DNA of 64,000 bases from JACVRW01 sp038323835 (GTDB lineage: Bacteria; Actinomycetota; Thermoleophilia; Solirubrobacterales; Thermoleophilaceae): assembly GCA_038323835.1 (NCBI GenBank), contig JBBQHI010000001.1, positions 62,001-126,000 on the forward strand. Direction: 5' to 3'. How positions within the stretch are numbered: position 1 is the first letter of the stretch; each line of letters begins with the position of its first letter. A model generated the notes under the pieces. It had not been told where the DNA came from. It was given only the letters and a program-made list of their open reading frames with translations, and ran no database searches. The translations under genes were made by a program, and so were the position numbers. This document shows positions 48,115 to 56,578 of the stretch, piece by piece.

Positions 48115-48993
48115 ATGACCCCAGCCGCGCCTCCCGAAGTGCCGGGCGTCACCCATCGCTACGTGGACGTGGGCGGTCTGCGGGTGCACGTGGCCGAGGC
48201 GGGCCAGGGCGAGCCGCTGGTGCTCCAGCACGGCTGGCCCGAGAGCTGGTGGGCCTGGCGCTTCCTGATCCCGCCTCTGGCCGAGCACTACCGGGTGATC
48301 GCCCCGGACCTGCGTGGGCACGGGTGGAGCGACGCCCCGCCGGAGCACTACGAGAAGGAGCAGTTCGCCACCGACCTCCTGGGCGTGATGGACGCCCTCG
48401 GGCTGGAGCGCGTGCGCCTGGCCGGCCACGACTGGGGCGGGTTCGCCGGGTTCCTCGCCTGCATACGGGCGCCGGAGCGCTTCTCGCGTTTCATGGGCAT
48501 GTCGATCGTCCACCCCTGGCCCCCGCCCGAGCGCCCTAGCCCGGGCCAGCTGGCCAAGGCCTGGTATCAGGCGCTCATGGCCACCCCCGGCCTGGGGCAG
48601 CAGGTGCTGCAGCGCATGGGGTTCGTGCCACGCGCACTGGTGGCCAGCCGCAAGGTGGGGGAGTGGACGCCCGAGGAGCTCGAGGTGTACGGCGAGCGCT
48701 TCCGCGACCCGGAACGGGCGAGGGCGGCGGTGCTTCTCTACCGCACCTTCCTCACCCGAGAGCTGCGCCCGATAATCGCCGGGCTCTACCGAGGCCGGCG
48801 CCTCACCGTGCCCACCCTGCTCGTGGTGGGGGCGGAGGACGACCTGCTCAAGGACAACCCGCTCACGGGCTACGAGCAGGAGGCCGACGACATGACCATC
48901 AACCGGATCCCCGGCGTGGGCCACTGGATGCTCGACGAGGCTCCGGAGCAGGTTCTGCCCCGCATGCTGGACTTCTTCGGCGAGCGCGGTTAG
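48115..48993 (+). CDS. Alpha/beta hydrolase, epoxide-hydrolase type
   Basis: A 292-residue hydrolase. LQHGWPESWWAWRFLIPPLA gives the HGxP oxyanion loop, and GHDWGG puts an Asp nucleophile in the elbow, as in epoxide hydrolases and haloalkane dehalogenases, rather than Ser. The acid is in VVGAEDDLL and the base His in IPGVGHWMLDEAPEQV. Two lid tyrosines are expected of epoxide hydrolases; YQALMATPGLG and VLLYRTFL supply candidates. A TAGGTT box (48101-48106), overlapping the tsaC stop, ends 8 nt before the ATG. Substrate unknown. Confidence 0.85.
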   Translation: MTPAAPPEVPGVTHRYVDVGGLRVHVAEAGQGEPLVLQHGWPESWWAWRFLIPPLAEHYRVIAPDLRGHGWSDAPPEHYEKEQFATDLLGVMDALGLERVRLAGHDWGGFAGFLACIRAPERFSRFMGMSIVHPWPPPERPSPGQLAKAWYQALMATPGLGQQVLQRMGFVPRALVASRKVGEWTPEELEVYGERFRDPERARAAVLLYRTFLTRELRPIIAGLYRGRRLTVPTLLVVGAEDDLLKDNPLTGYEQEADDMTINRIPGVGHWMLDEAPEQVLPRMLDFFGERG

Positions 48994-49023
48994 CTCCCCG
49001 GAAGCGATGGTACGGTGCTCGGA

Positions 49024-50307
49024 ATGAGCGAACTGGCCCCTGACTTCTTCACCAAGCCCGTGGCGGATGTGGATCCGGAGATCGCGGAGGTGCTCACGAA
49101 CGAGGCCGCGCGCCAGGAGTCCACGCTCGAGATGATCGCGTCAGAGAACTTCGTTCCCCAGGCCATCCTCGACTGCCAGGGATCGGTGCTCACCAACAAG
49201 TACGCGGAGGGCTATCCGGGCCGCCGGTACTACAGCGGCTGCGAGTACGTGGACGTGGCAGAGAACCTGGCCATCGATCGGGCGAAGAAGCTGTTCGGGG
49301 CCGAGCACGCGAACGTGCAGCCGCACTCGGGCGCGCAGGCCAACGCCGCCGTCTACCACGCGCTGCTGACCCCCGGGGACCGCATCCTGGGCATGAAGCT
49401 CGACCACGGCGGTCACCTCTCCCACGGGATGAAGATCAACTTCTCGGGACGCCTCTACGACATCGTGACCTACGGCGTGAACGAGGAGGACTCGCTCATC
49501 GACATGGACGAGCTCGCCCAGCTCGCGGAGGACGCGAGGCCGAAGCTGATCCTCGCGGGCTGGTCGGCCTACCCGCGCCAGCTCGACTTCGCCCGCTTCC
49601 GCGAGATCGCCGACTCGGTGGGCGCCTACCTGGTGGTGGACATGGCCCACTTCGCCGGCCTGGTGGCCGCCGAGGAGCACCCCAGTCCCGTGCCCTACGC
49701 GGACGTGGTCAGCACCACGGTGCACAAGACGATCGGCGGCGCCCGCGGCGGGATGATCCTCTGCCGCGAGGAGTACGCCAAGAAGATCGACTCGGCCGTG
49801 TTCCCGGGCCAGCAGGGCGGCCCCCTGATGCACGTGGTGGCCGGGAAGGCGGTGTCGATGAAGATCGCCGGCACCGAGCTGTTCCGCGAGCGCCAGCGCC
49901 GCACCCGCCAGGGTGCGAAGGCCGTGGCCGAGGAGATGCTCTCTGCCGGGGTGAACGTGCTGAGCGGCGGCACCGACGTTCACCTCGTGCTGGCCGACCT
50001 GAGCGAGTCAGAGCTTGACGGCCAGCAGGCCGAGGACCGTCTCGACGCGGTGGGGATCACCGTGAACCGCAACGCGGTGCCCTTCGATCCGCGCCCGCCG
50101 TCCGTGTCCTCGGGTGTGCGCATCGGAAGCTCGGCGCTCGCCACCCGCGGCCTCCAGCCGGATGACTTCCGCGAGGTGGGGAACGTGATCGCCGCCGCGC
50201 TTACCGGTGACTTCCCGGACTCGAAGCAGGCCGAGCTCTCGGAGCGCACCCGCGCCCTCGCCGAGCGCTACCCGCTGTACCCGCAGCTCGCTGCCGCCGC
50301 GGTCTAG
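49024..50307 (+). CDS. glyA: Serine hydroxymethyltransferase
   Basis: A 427-residue PLP enzyme that converts serine and tetrahydrofolate to glycine and methylene-tetrahydrofolate. The PLP Lys is in VVSTTVHKTIGGARGG; ENFVPQAILDCQGSVLTNKYAEGYPGRRYYSG, VQPHSGAQANAAVYHALL and DMAHFAGLVAAEEHPSPVPYA are classical. The ATG at 49024 is preferred because GTG 49015 overlaps a TACGGT -10-like box (49011-49016) that ends 7 nt before the ATG. Two REP-like repeats follow the stop directly. Confidence 0.97.
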   Translation: MSELAPDFFTKPVADVDPEIAEVLTNEAARQESTLEMIASENFVPQAILDCQGSVLTNKYAEGYPGRRYYSGCEYVDVAENLAIDRAKKLFGAEHANVQPHSGAQANAAVYHALLTPGDRILGMKLDHGGHLSHGMKINFSGRLYDIVTYGVNEEDSLIDMDELAQLAEDARPKLILAGWSAYPRQLDFARFREIADSVGAYLVVDMAHFAGLVAAEEHPSPVPYADVVSTTVHKTIGGARGGMILCREEYAKKIDSAVFPGQQGGPLMHVVAGKAVSMKIAGTELFRERQRRTRQGAKAVAEEMLSAGVNVLSGGTDVHLVLADLSESELDGQQAEDRLDAVGITVNRNAVPFDPRPPSVSSGVRIGSSALATRGLQPDDFREVGNVIAAALTGDFPDSKQAELSERTRALAERYPLYPQLAAAAV

Positions 50308-50311
50308 GCAT

Positions 50312-50353
50312 GGTCCGGTGCTCGCCCGGCCGGCGCCCGGGCTGCGCTCCTCC
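50312..50353 (-). repeat. REP-like palindromic repeat, copy C
   Basis: The reverse complement is identical to copy A (14492-14533) over 42 bp. It begins 5 nt after the glyA stop and is the first of a tandem pair with copy D. Such elements after a stop often end or stabilise transcripts. Confidence 0.8.
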
Positions 50354-50366
50354 GCGTTCTAGACCT

Positions 50367-50410
50367 GGTCCGGTGCTCGCCCCGATCACCGATCGGGCCT
50401 GCGCTCCTCC
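50367..50410 (-). repeat. REP-like palindromic repeat, copy D
   Basis: Shares the end blocks GGTCCGGTGCTCG and CTGCGCTCCTCC with copy C but has a different core, CCCCGATC-ACC-GATCGGG(C), which still forms a stem. Base changes on both sides of the stem suggest that pairing, not sequence, is conserved. It lies 13 bp after copy C, upstream of the wecA-like gene. Confidence 0.75.
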
Positions 50411-50469
50411 CTAGGGCCTCCGCGGGCCGGGGCCGGGATCGGTCGGGGCCGTGAGTAGGCTGCGACCGC

Positions 50470-51657
50470 ATGGACGGGTTCGATGCCCTCTGGGCGTTCC
50501 TCGTCGCGGCAGGCATCGCGTTCGTGGCCACTCCCCCCACCGCCCGGCTGGCTCGCCGGCTCGGGGTGCTCAACCGTCCGCGAGACCGCGACCTGCACGA
50601 CCACGACGTGCCCGGGCTGGGCGGGCTCGCGATCCTCGTGGCCGTCCTGGTCTCCGGCCTGCTCTTCCTCCCCGACGAGCGGGTCACGCGGGGGATCCTG
50701 TGGGGCGCGGTGGCCATCGCGCTCGTGGGGGCGCTGGACGACTGGCGCAAGGGCGGCCTCCCCCCGCTCGTGAAGCTGGCGGGCCAGTTCGGCGCGGCCG
50801 CGATCCCGGTGGCTGCGGGTGTGAAGGTCACGAACGTGACGCTGCCCTTCGTGGAGCCGCTCCAGCTCGGGAACTGGGGCACCGTCCTGACGCTGGTGGG
50901 GATGGTCGCGGTGATGAACGTCGTGAACTTCACCGACGGCGCCGACGGCCTTGCCGCGGGTGTGTGCACGATCGCGGCGGGCACATTCGCGGTGATCGCG
51001 CTCTCGCTCGACCGGGACGCGGCCGGGGTGCTGGCCGCGCTCACCGCGGGCGCCGCTCTCGGCTTCCTGTGGCACAACTTCCACCCAGCCTCGATCTTCA
51101 TGGGGGACACGGGCGCGAACCTGCTCGGGTTGTTGCTGGCGTGCGTGGCCATTCAGGGCGTGCTGAAGACGGCCGCCGTGGTGGCCCTGTTCTTCCCCCT
51201 GCTCATCCTGGCCGTGCCCGCGCTGGACGCCACGTTCGTGGTGGCCAAGCGGATCAAGTACGGGCGTCCGGTGTACTCGGCGGACCGATGGCACTTCCAC
51301 CACCGCTTCACCGACATCGGCTTCTCGCAGAGGCGGACGGTCCTCTACCTCTACGGCTGGACCCTGTCACTGGCGGCGCTGGCGCTCGCCATGCGCTTCG
51401 TGCCCTACTCGGAGGACGACGGCACGCTGAACTGGGGCTGGACGGCGGTGATCGCCGCCTTCGGGCTGGTGGCGCTGGCGGCCAGCGTCTACCTGGTGGT
51501 GGTGCTCGAGATCCTGAAGCTCAAGCGCTTCCGGGAGCGTGAGATCCGTCGCAAGGTGGAGACCGGGGAGATCGCCGCGCTCACTCCCGAGGAGATCGAG
51601 CGCACAGCGCAGCACGACGTGGAGACGGGCGAGTTCCAGGCGGTGAGCCGGGACTGA
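50470..51657 (+). CDS. Undecaprenyl-phosphate sugar-1-phosphate transferase (WecA/TagO/Rfe type)
   Basis: A 395-residue polytopic membrane enzyme (about ten or eleven helices) that transfers a sugar-1-phosphate, probably GlcNAc-1-P, to undecaprenyl phosphate and so starts a wall polymer. Motifs are RDRDLHDHDVPGLGGLAI, VGALDDWRKGG, MNVVNFTDGADGLAAG, HNFHPASIFMGDTGANLLG and the HxHHR-like DRWHFHHRF. The last 50 residues are charged and cytoplasmic. A TAGGCT box (50456-50461) ends 8 nt before the ATG. Confidence 0.93.
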   Translation: MDGFDALWAFLVAAGIAFVATPPTARLARRLGVLNRPRDRDLHDHDVPGLGGLAILVAVLVSGLLFLPDERVTRGILWGAVAIALVGALDDWRKGGLPPLVKLAGQFGAAAIPVAAGVKVTNVTLPFVEPLQLGNWGTVLTLVGMVAVMNVVNFTDGADGLAAGVCTIAAGTFAVIALSLDRDAAGVLAALTAGAALGFLWHNFHPASIFMGDTGANLLGLLLACVAIQGVLKTAAVVALFFPLLILAVPALDATFVVAKRIKYGRPVYSADRWHFHHRFTDIGFSQRRTVLYLYGWTLSLAALALAMRFVPYSEDDGTLNWGWTAVIAAFGLVALAASVYLVVVLEILKLKRFREREIRRKVETGEIAALTPEEIERTAQHDVETGEFQAVSRD

Positions 51658-51682
51658 GCCGGGCGGCCGAGGTGCGGGGCTC

Positions 51683-52708
51683 TCAAAAGAGCGTCGGCTG
51701 CTCCGGTTCGGGCTCGGGAGCCGGCTCCGGGGCCCGCATGTCGGTGCGCCTGCGGTTGTAGGGGGTCATCCGCCCCCGGGGGCGGATGAGGCGGGCGATG
51801 CGGTCGCGCTCGGCCTTCGGCGCGTAGGCGCCGCGGGCGTAGATCTCCTCGTAGCGGGGCACGAGGTCCGGGCGGTAGGAGCGGAGCCAGTCCATGAACA
51901 CCTGGCGCACCTCGCCGCGGAGGTGGAGGCAGATGCCGCCGATGCTCACCGCGCCCGCCTCGGCGCATAGCTCGAGGATGAGCTCCACCTGCTCGGGTGA
52001 GTCGTTGATCCCGGGCATCAGCGGGGCCACCAGAACGCCGCAGGGGATGCCGGCGCGGTTGAGCTCGGCCACGGCCTCGATCCGCTTGCGCGGGTGCGGG
52101 GTGTGGGGCTCGCTCGCCCGCCACGCCTTCTCGTCGAGCGTGGGGACGGAGAGGCTCGCGGTGAAGTCGGGGATCTGGCGAAAGAGCTCGATGTCACGGA
52201 GCAGCAGCGGCGATTTGGTGAGCACCGAGCAGGGCGTGCGCGTATCGCGCATGGCCTCCCACACGCCGGGCAGCAGCTCGTACTTCTTCTCCACCCACTG
52301 GTACGGATCGGTGTTGGTTCCGAGCGCCACGTGCTCGTGCTTCCACTTCGGCTTGGACAGCTCGGCCCGGGCGCGTTCCGGGGTATTGACCTTGACCACG
52401 ATCTCGCGCTCGAAGTCCCGGCCGGCGTTGAAGTCGAGGTAGGTGTGGGTGGGGCGGGCAAAGCAAAATTGGCAAGCATGTGTGCAACCCCTATACGGGT
52501 TGATCGTCCACCGGAACGGCATGCGCGACGCCTTTGGCACCCGGTTGAGCACCGAACGGGCGTGCACCTCGTAGAAGCGGACGTCCAAGGCCTCGGGGGC
52601 GTCGAAGGTCCGGACGGTGGCCGCGTCGCGGTATCCGGGGAGGCGGCGGCCCTCCTCGTTCTCTACGGTCAGCTCTTCCCAGCGCACGAACACATGTTCG
52701 CACACCAT
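51683..52708 (-). CDS. Radical SAM protein, Rv2578c/SPL-like family
   Basis: A 341-residue radical SAM protein. C-x3-C-x2-C is present as RGCTHACQFC (Cys75, 79, 82) and binds the [4Fe-4S] cluster that cleaves SAM. MPFRWTINPYRGC, FEREIVVKVNTPERARAEL, ALGTNTDPYQWVEKKY and TKSPLLLRDIELF belong to the Rv2578c-like group related to spore photoproduct lyase. The C-terminus is a Pro/Glu tail ending PEQPTLF. The reaction is unknown. It is divergent from the ArsR gene at 52797. Confidence 0.88.
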   Translation of the reverse strand: MVCEHVFVRWEELTVENEEGRRLPGYRDAATVRTFDAPEALDVRFYEVHARSVLNRVPKASRMPFRWTINPYRGCTHACQFCFARPTHTYLDFNAGRDFEREIVVKVNTPERARAELSKPKWKHEHVALGTNTDPYQWVEKKYELLPGVWEAMRDTRTPCSVLTKSPLLLRDIELFRQIPDFTASLSVPTLDEKAWRASEPHTPHPRKRIEAVAELNRAGIPCGVLVAPLMPGINDSPEQVELILELCAEAGAVSIGGICLHLRGEVRQVFMDWLRSYRPDLVPRYEEIYARGAYAPKAERDRIARLIRPRGRMTPYNRRRTDMRAPEPAPEPEPEQPTLF

Positions 52709-52761
52709 CGGGTCGGATCACAGTCGGATCAGCTCGCCCGCGACCGACAAGAAAAAAGCGC

Positions 52762-52790
52762 TTGACAACAATAATTGTCGGTGAGAAGGT
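52762..52790 (+). promoter_or_regulatory. ArsR-gene promoter with palindromic operator
   Basis: TTGACA (52762-52767), 17 nt, GAAGGT (52785-52790), with the perfect 11-bp palindrome ACAATAATTGT (52768-52778) in the spacer. This is the usual place for an ArsR-type repressor to block its own promoter. The start ATG 52797 is 6 nt past the -10 box, so the transcript is nearly leaderless. Confidence 0.7.
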
Positions 52791-52796
52791 GCACCC

Positions 52797-53396
52797 ATGC
52801 ACGACGTCGCCGTCATCGACCACCCCGCCGCCGCCGAGGCGTCGCTGGATCCGATCCGCGCCAGCCTGCTCGCCGAGCTGGCCGAGCCCGGGTCCGCCAG
52901 CACGCTCGCCGCACGTGTCGGCCTCACCCGCCAGAAGGCGAACTACCACCTGCGGGCGCTGGAGCGCCACGGCCTGGTGGAGCTCGTCGAGGAGCGCCGC
53001 AGGGGCAACTGCACCGAGCGCGTGCTCCAGGCCACGGCCGCGTCCTACGTGATCTCGCCCACCGCGCTGTCGGCGGTCGCGCCGGATCCGTCACGCGAGC
53101 CGGACCAGCGCTCCGCGCGCTGGCTGCTGGCCGTGGCGGGGCGCATGGTCCGCGAGGTCGGTGACCTCATCACCGGGGCGACCACGGCGGGCAAGCCGCT
53201 GGCGACCCTGGGGATCGACAGCGAGGTGCGGTTCGCGTCCGCCAAGGACCGGGCCGCTTTCGCCGCCGAGCTGGCCAACGCCGTGAACGGCCTGGTCGCC
53301 AAGTACCACGACGAGGCCGCCCCCGGCGGACGTCCACACCGGTTCGTCGTCGCACTTCACCCCACCATCACGAAAGACAAGGAGCCCCGGTCATGA
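52797..53396 (+). CDS. ArsR-family winged-helix regulator
   Basis: A 199-residue transcription regulator. The winged helix (about 15-95) reads ASLDPIRASLLAELAEPGSASTLAARVGLTRQKANYHLRALERHGLVELVEERR, an HTH_20/ArsR-type domain with recognition helix TRQKANYHLRALE. The C-terminal half has no metal-binding Cys pair. It overlaps the SRPBCC gene by 4 bp, a pairing common in actinobacteria in which the regulator controls a START-like partner. The AT-rich palindrome in its promoter suggests autoregulation. Confidence 0.87.
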   Translation: MHDVAVIDHPAAAEASLDPIRASLLAELAEPGSASTLAARVGLTRQKANYHLRALERHGLVELVEERRRGNCTERVLQATAASYVISPTALSAVAPDPSREPDQRSARWLLAVAGRMVREVGDLITGATTAGKPLATLGIDSEVRFASAKDRAAFAAELANAVNGLVAKYHDEAAPGGRPHRFVVALHPTITKDKEPRS

Positions 53397-54124
53397 GCCG
53401 CGAATTCGAGATCACCCGCGAGGTCGACCTGCCCGCCGCCCCGGACGACGTCTGGACCGCGATCACCGCCGACACGGCGGCCTGGCAGTTCCCGACGGGG
53501 ATGGAGATTCCCGCTGGCGCCACGCCACCCGAGGGGGGACCCGTCACCACCTGGGACCCGCCGCACCGCCTGGTGGTGCGCATGGAGTCTCCGGACGGGA
53601 CCTTCAACGCACTCGACTACGCGATCGAGGCCCGCGACGGCGGCACCGCGCACCTGCGCTACGTGCACAGCGGGATCCTCGCCGACGGGTGGGAGGACCA
53701 GTACGACGCCATCGGCGGGCACACGGACTTCTACCTCCACACGCTCGGGCAGTACCTCGAGCACTTCAACGGGCGCCAGGTCACCTACGTGGGCCAGCCG
53801 TCGTCCGGAATCGAGGGGCCCGAGGCCGCCGGAGCGCCGGACGCGATGGACGCGCTGCGCGCCGCCCTGGGCGTCTCATCGGACGCGGGTGTGGGCGACG
53901 CGGTGCACGCGTCGCTCGGCGAGGCCGGCACGCTCGACGGCATCATCGACTACTCCACGCCGGAGTTCCTCGGCGTCCGCACCGAGGACGGCCTGTACCG
54001 GTTCTTCGGGCGCAACCACTACGCCAGCGTCGTCGGGATGAGCGCGCACCTGTTCGTGGACGGCGTCGACGCCGCGGCACGCGAGGCGGCACTCAAGGCG
54101 TGGCTCGACGGGGTGTACGCGTAG
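53393..54124 (+). CDS. SRPBCC (AHSA1-type) ligand-binding protein
   Basis: A 243-residue protein. Residues 1-145 are a START/AHSA1-like domain (FEITREVDLPAAPDDVWTAITADTAAWQFPTGMEIP, YVHSGILADGWEDQYDAIGGH). The C-terminal 85 residues form a separate alpha/beta segment (DYSTPEFLGVRTEDGLYRFFGRNHYASVVGMSAHLF). It is translated with the preceding ArsR regulator. The hydrophobic ligand is not known; regulation through the operator at 52768 is likely. Confidence 0.85.
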   Translation: MSREFEITREVDLPAAPDDVWTAITADTAAWQFPTGMEIPAGATPPEGGPVTTWDPPHRLVVRMESPDGTFNALDYAIEARDGGTAHLRYVHSGILADGWEDQYDAIGGHTDFYLHTLGQYLEHFNGRQVTYVGQPSSGIEGPEAAGAPDAMDALRAALGVSSDAGVGDAVHASLGEAGTLDGIIDYSTPEFLGVRTEDGLYRFFGRNHYASVVGMSAHLFVDGVDAAAREAALKAWLDGVYA

Positions 54125-54156
54125 CCTTCCCAGCCCCCGACCGTTGGAGTCCACAG

Positions 54157-54363
54157 GTGCCGATAAGCGCGCGAAATCAGATCAAGGGAACCGTCACCGG
54201 GATCACCAGTGGCGAGGCCACGGCCAACGTCGAGATCGACGCCAACGGCCAGCGCCTGGTGTCGTCCATCACGGTCGAGGCGGCCCGCGAGCTCGGGCTG
54301 GCCGAGGGCACGAAGGTCACGGCGATCATCAAGGCGTCGGACGTGCTGCTCGCCACGGAGTAG
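54157..54363 (+). CDS. Mop/TOBE-domain molybdate-binding protein
   Basis: A 68-residue single Mop (TOBE) domain protein: ISARNQIKGTVTGITSGEAT, ANVEIDANGQRLVSSITVEA, ARELGLAEGTKVTAIIKASD. Such 'molbindins' form hexamers that hold molybdate. No molybdoenzyme is seen in the window. GTG 54157 follows the SRPBCC stop by 32 bp. It ends directly beside the convergent YjbQ gene. Confidence 0.9.
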   Translation: MPISARNQIKGTVTGITSGEATANVEIDANGQRLVSSITVEAARELGLAEGTKVTAIIKASDVLLATE

Positions 54364-54804
<441 letters not shown>

Positions 54805-54868
54805 CGGGTCCGGCGCGGCACTTGAAGGACGGACTTATAGTGACCTTTCGAGGCATTCCCACGCCACC

Positions 54869-56536
54869 GTGGCGGGAGGCCAACCGACACGGTCAGAGGA
54901 GGCCATTTTCTTGGACTCGCCTCTTCGCGAGCGCGTGCGCTCGGGGGACATCAGCTGGGGCGACGAGACCTCAGGTGTCCGCATGGCGCGCACGGGGGCG
55001 GTGTTCTGCGGCCTCGGGTCCCTGTTCGGGCTCATGTCCGCCGCCCTGCCCGACACCGCGGTGCGTGACCAGAACCTGCTGGTGCTCGTGGCCGTGGTCA
55101 CCGCGGCGCTGGGCATGGCGCTGTTCGCGGCCCAGGATCGGACACCCGTCGAGGGCTTTCACGCCGTGGTGGTGGCCGGCACCGCGCTGGCCGGCGTCGC
55201 CGTGTACGCCTGGGGGACCGGCTCCGCCTACGTGCCCCTGCCCTTCCTCTGGGTGACGCTGTTCGCCTTCTCCTTCTTCCCGTTGCGCGCGGCGCTCGTC
55301 CACATGGCGCTGATCGGAGCGGCGTACGCCATCGTGCTCTCGGCGCTGGACTACAGCGGGACCCGCGTGGACGGCTGGGTGGCCACGGTGGGGACGCTGC
55401 TGGTGGCGGGCGTGTTCGTGGCTCTGCTCCGCGACCGCCTCGTCGGCACCATCCTCAGCCTCCGGCAGGTGTCGAATCACGATCCGCTCACGCAGCTGCT
55501 CAACCGCCGCGGATTCGAGGACACCCTCGACATCGAGCTCGAGCGTGCCCGCCGGAGCAACGCGCCGCTGAGCCTGGTGGTGGGGGACCTGGACGGCCTC
55601 GCGCGGGTGAACACCGAGCTGGGTCGCGCGGAGGGCGACGAGGCGCTGCGCCGCGTGGCCGGCGCGTTCATCGCGGCCAAGCGGAGCTTCGACTCGGCCG
55701 CGCGGGTGGGGGGAGAGGAGTTCGCCCTGCTCGCTCCCGACTGCGACGAGCACGGGGCCTACATGATCGCCGAGCGGGTGCGCACGGACACGGCGGCCGC
55801 CCCGGGCGGGCTCACCGTGAGCTTCGGCGTGGCCACCTTCCCCGGCCACGGGCGCTCCGCGGAGACGCTTCTGCGGGCGGCCGACCAGGCGCTGCAGGCC
55901 GCGAAGGCGCTCGGGCGCGACCGCACCGTGATCTCGAGCGCCGAGGTGTCGGCCCCGGCCACCGCCACACCGCGCGGAGGGAGCGACGCGCGAGTGAGGC
56001 TGGCCGCGCTGCTCAGCATCGCCGAGGCCCTGGATGTCCGCGACACCGGCAGTGCCAGCCACTGCCACCGCGTGAGCCGCTTCGCCGAGCTCACCGCGCG
56101 GGAGCTCGGGCTGCCCCCGGACAACGTGGAGCGGGTGCGGCTGGCGGGGATGCTCCACGACGTGGGGCGGATCGGAACGCCCGATCAGGTGGTGCACAAG
56201 CAGGGTCCTCTGGACGACCGCGACTGGGCCTGGGTCCGTGCCCACCCCGAGGTGGGCGCCCGGATGGTGGAGACCACGGACTTCGACGACATCCGCTCAT
56301 GGATCCTCTTTCACCACGAGCGGCCGGACGGACACGGCTATCCGGCGGGCCTGGATGCGGGCGAATTGCCCGTGGAGTCCCGGATCCTGGCCGTGTCGGA
56401 CGCCTATGAGGCGATGACGAGCGACCGTCCCCACCGTGGCGCGATGCCTCCCGAGCGCGCGGCCTCGGAGCTGCGCGAGGCGGCGGGCGGCCAGTTCGAC
56501 GGTGAGGTGGTGGAGGCCCTGTTGCGAGTCGTTTGA
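54869..56536 (+). CDS. Membrane GGDEF-HD-GYP c-di-GMP protein
   Basis: A protein of up to 555 residues that could both make and degrade c-di-GMP. About six N-terminal membrane helices (residues 40-195) form a sensor. The GGDEF domain has GGEEF (about 281-285), the active A-site form; the upstream block GDLDGLARVNTELGRAEGD differs from the usual FK-x-x-N-D-x-x-GH. The HD-GYP domain (about 370-555) carries HDVGRIG and HHERPDGHGYP, a full phosphodiesterase motif. GTG 54869 is uncertain; TTG 54911 would remove 14 residues. It is a tandem paralogue of the next gene and has the same domain order. Confidence 0.88.
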   Translation: MAGGQPTRSEEAIFLDSPLRERVRSGDISWGDETSGVRMARTGAVFCGLGSLFGLMSAALPDTAVRDQNLLVLVAVVTAALGMALFAAQDRTPVEGFHAVVVAGTALAGVAVYAWGTGSAYVPLPFLWVTLFAFSFFPLRAALVHMALIGAAYAIVLSALDYSGTRVDGWVATVGTLLVAGVFVALLRDRLVGTILSLRQVSNHDPLTQLLNRRGFEDTLDIELERARRSNAPLSLVVGDLDGLARVNTELGRAEGDEALRRVAGAFIAAKRSFDSAARVGGEEFALLAPDCDEHGAYMIAERVRTDTAAAPGGLTVSFGVATFPGHGRSAETLLRAADQALQAAKALGRDRTVISSAEVSAPATATPRGGSDARVRLAALLSIAEALDVRDTGSASHCHRVSRFAELTARELGLPPDNVERVRLAGMLHDVGRIGTPDQVVHKQGPLDDRDWAWVRAHPEVGARMVETTDFDDIRSWILFHHERPDGHGYPAGLDAGELPVESRILAVSDAYEAMTSDRPHRGAMPPERAASELREAAGGQFDGEVVEALLRVV

Positions 56537-56578
56537 CTGATTTCTCACGCCGGGCGGGATGGCATCCGATAAATCCCC

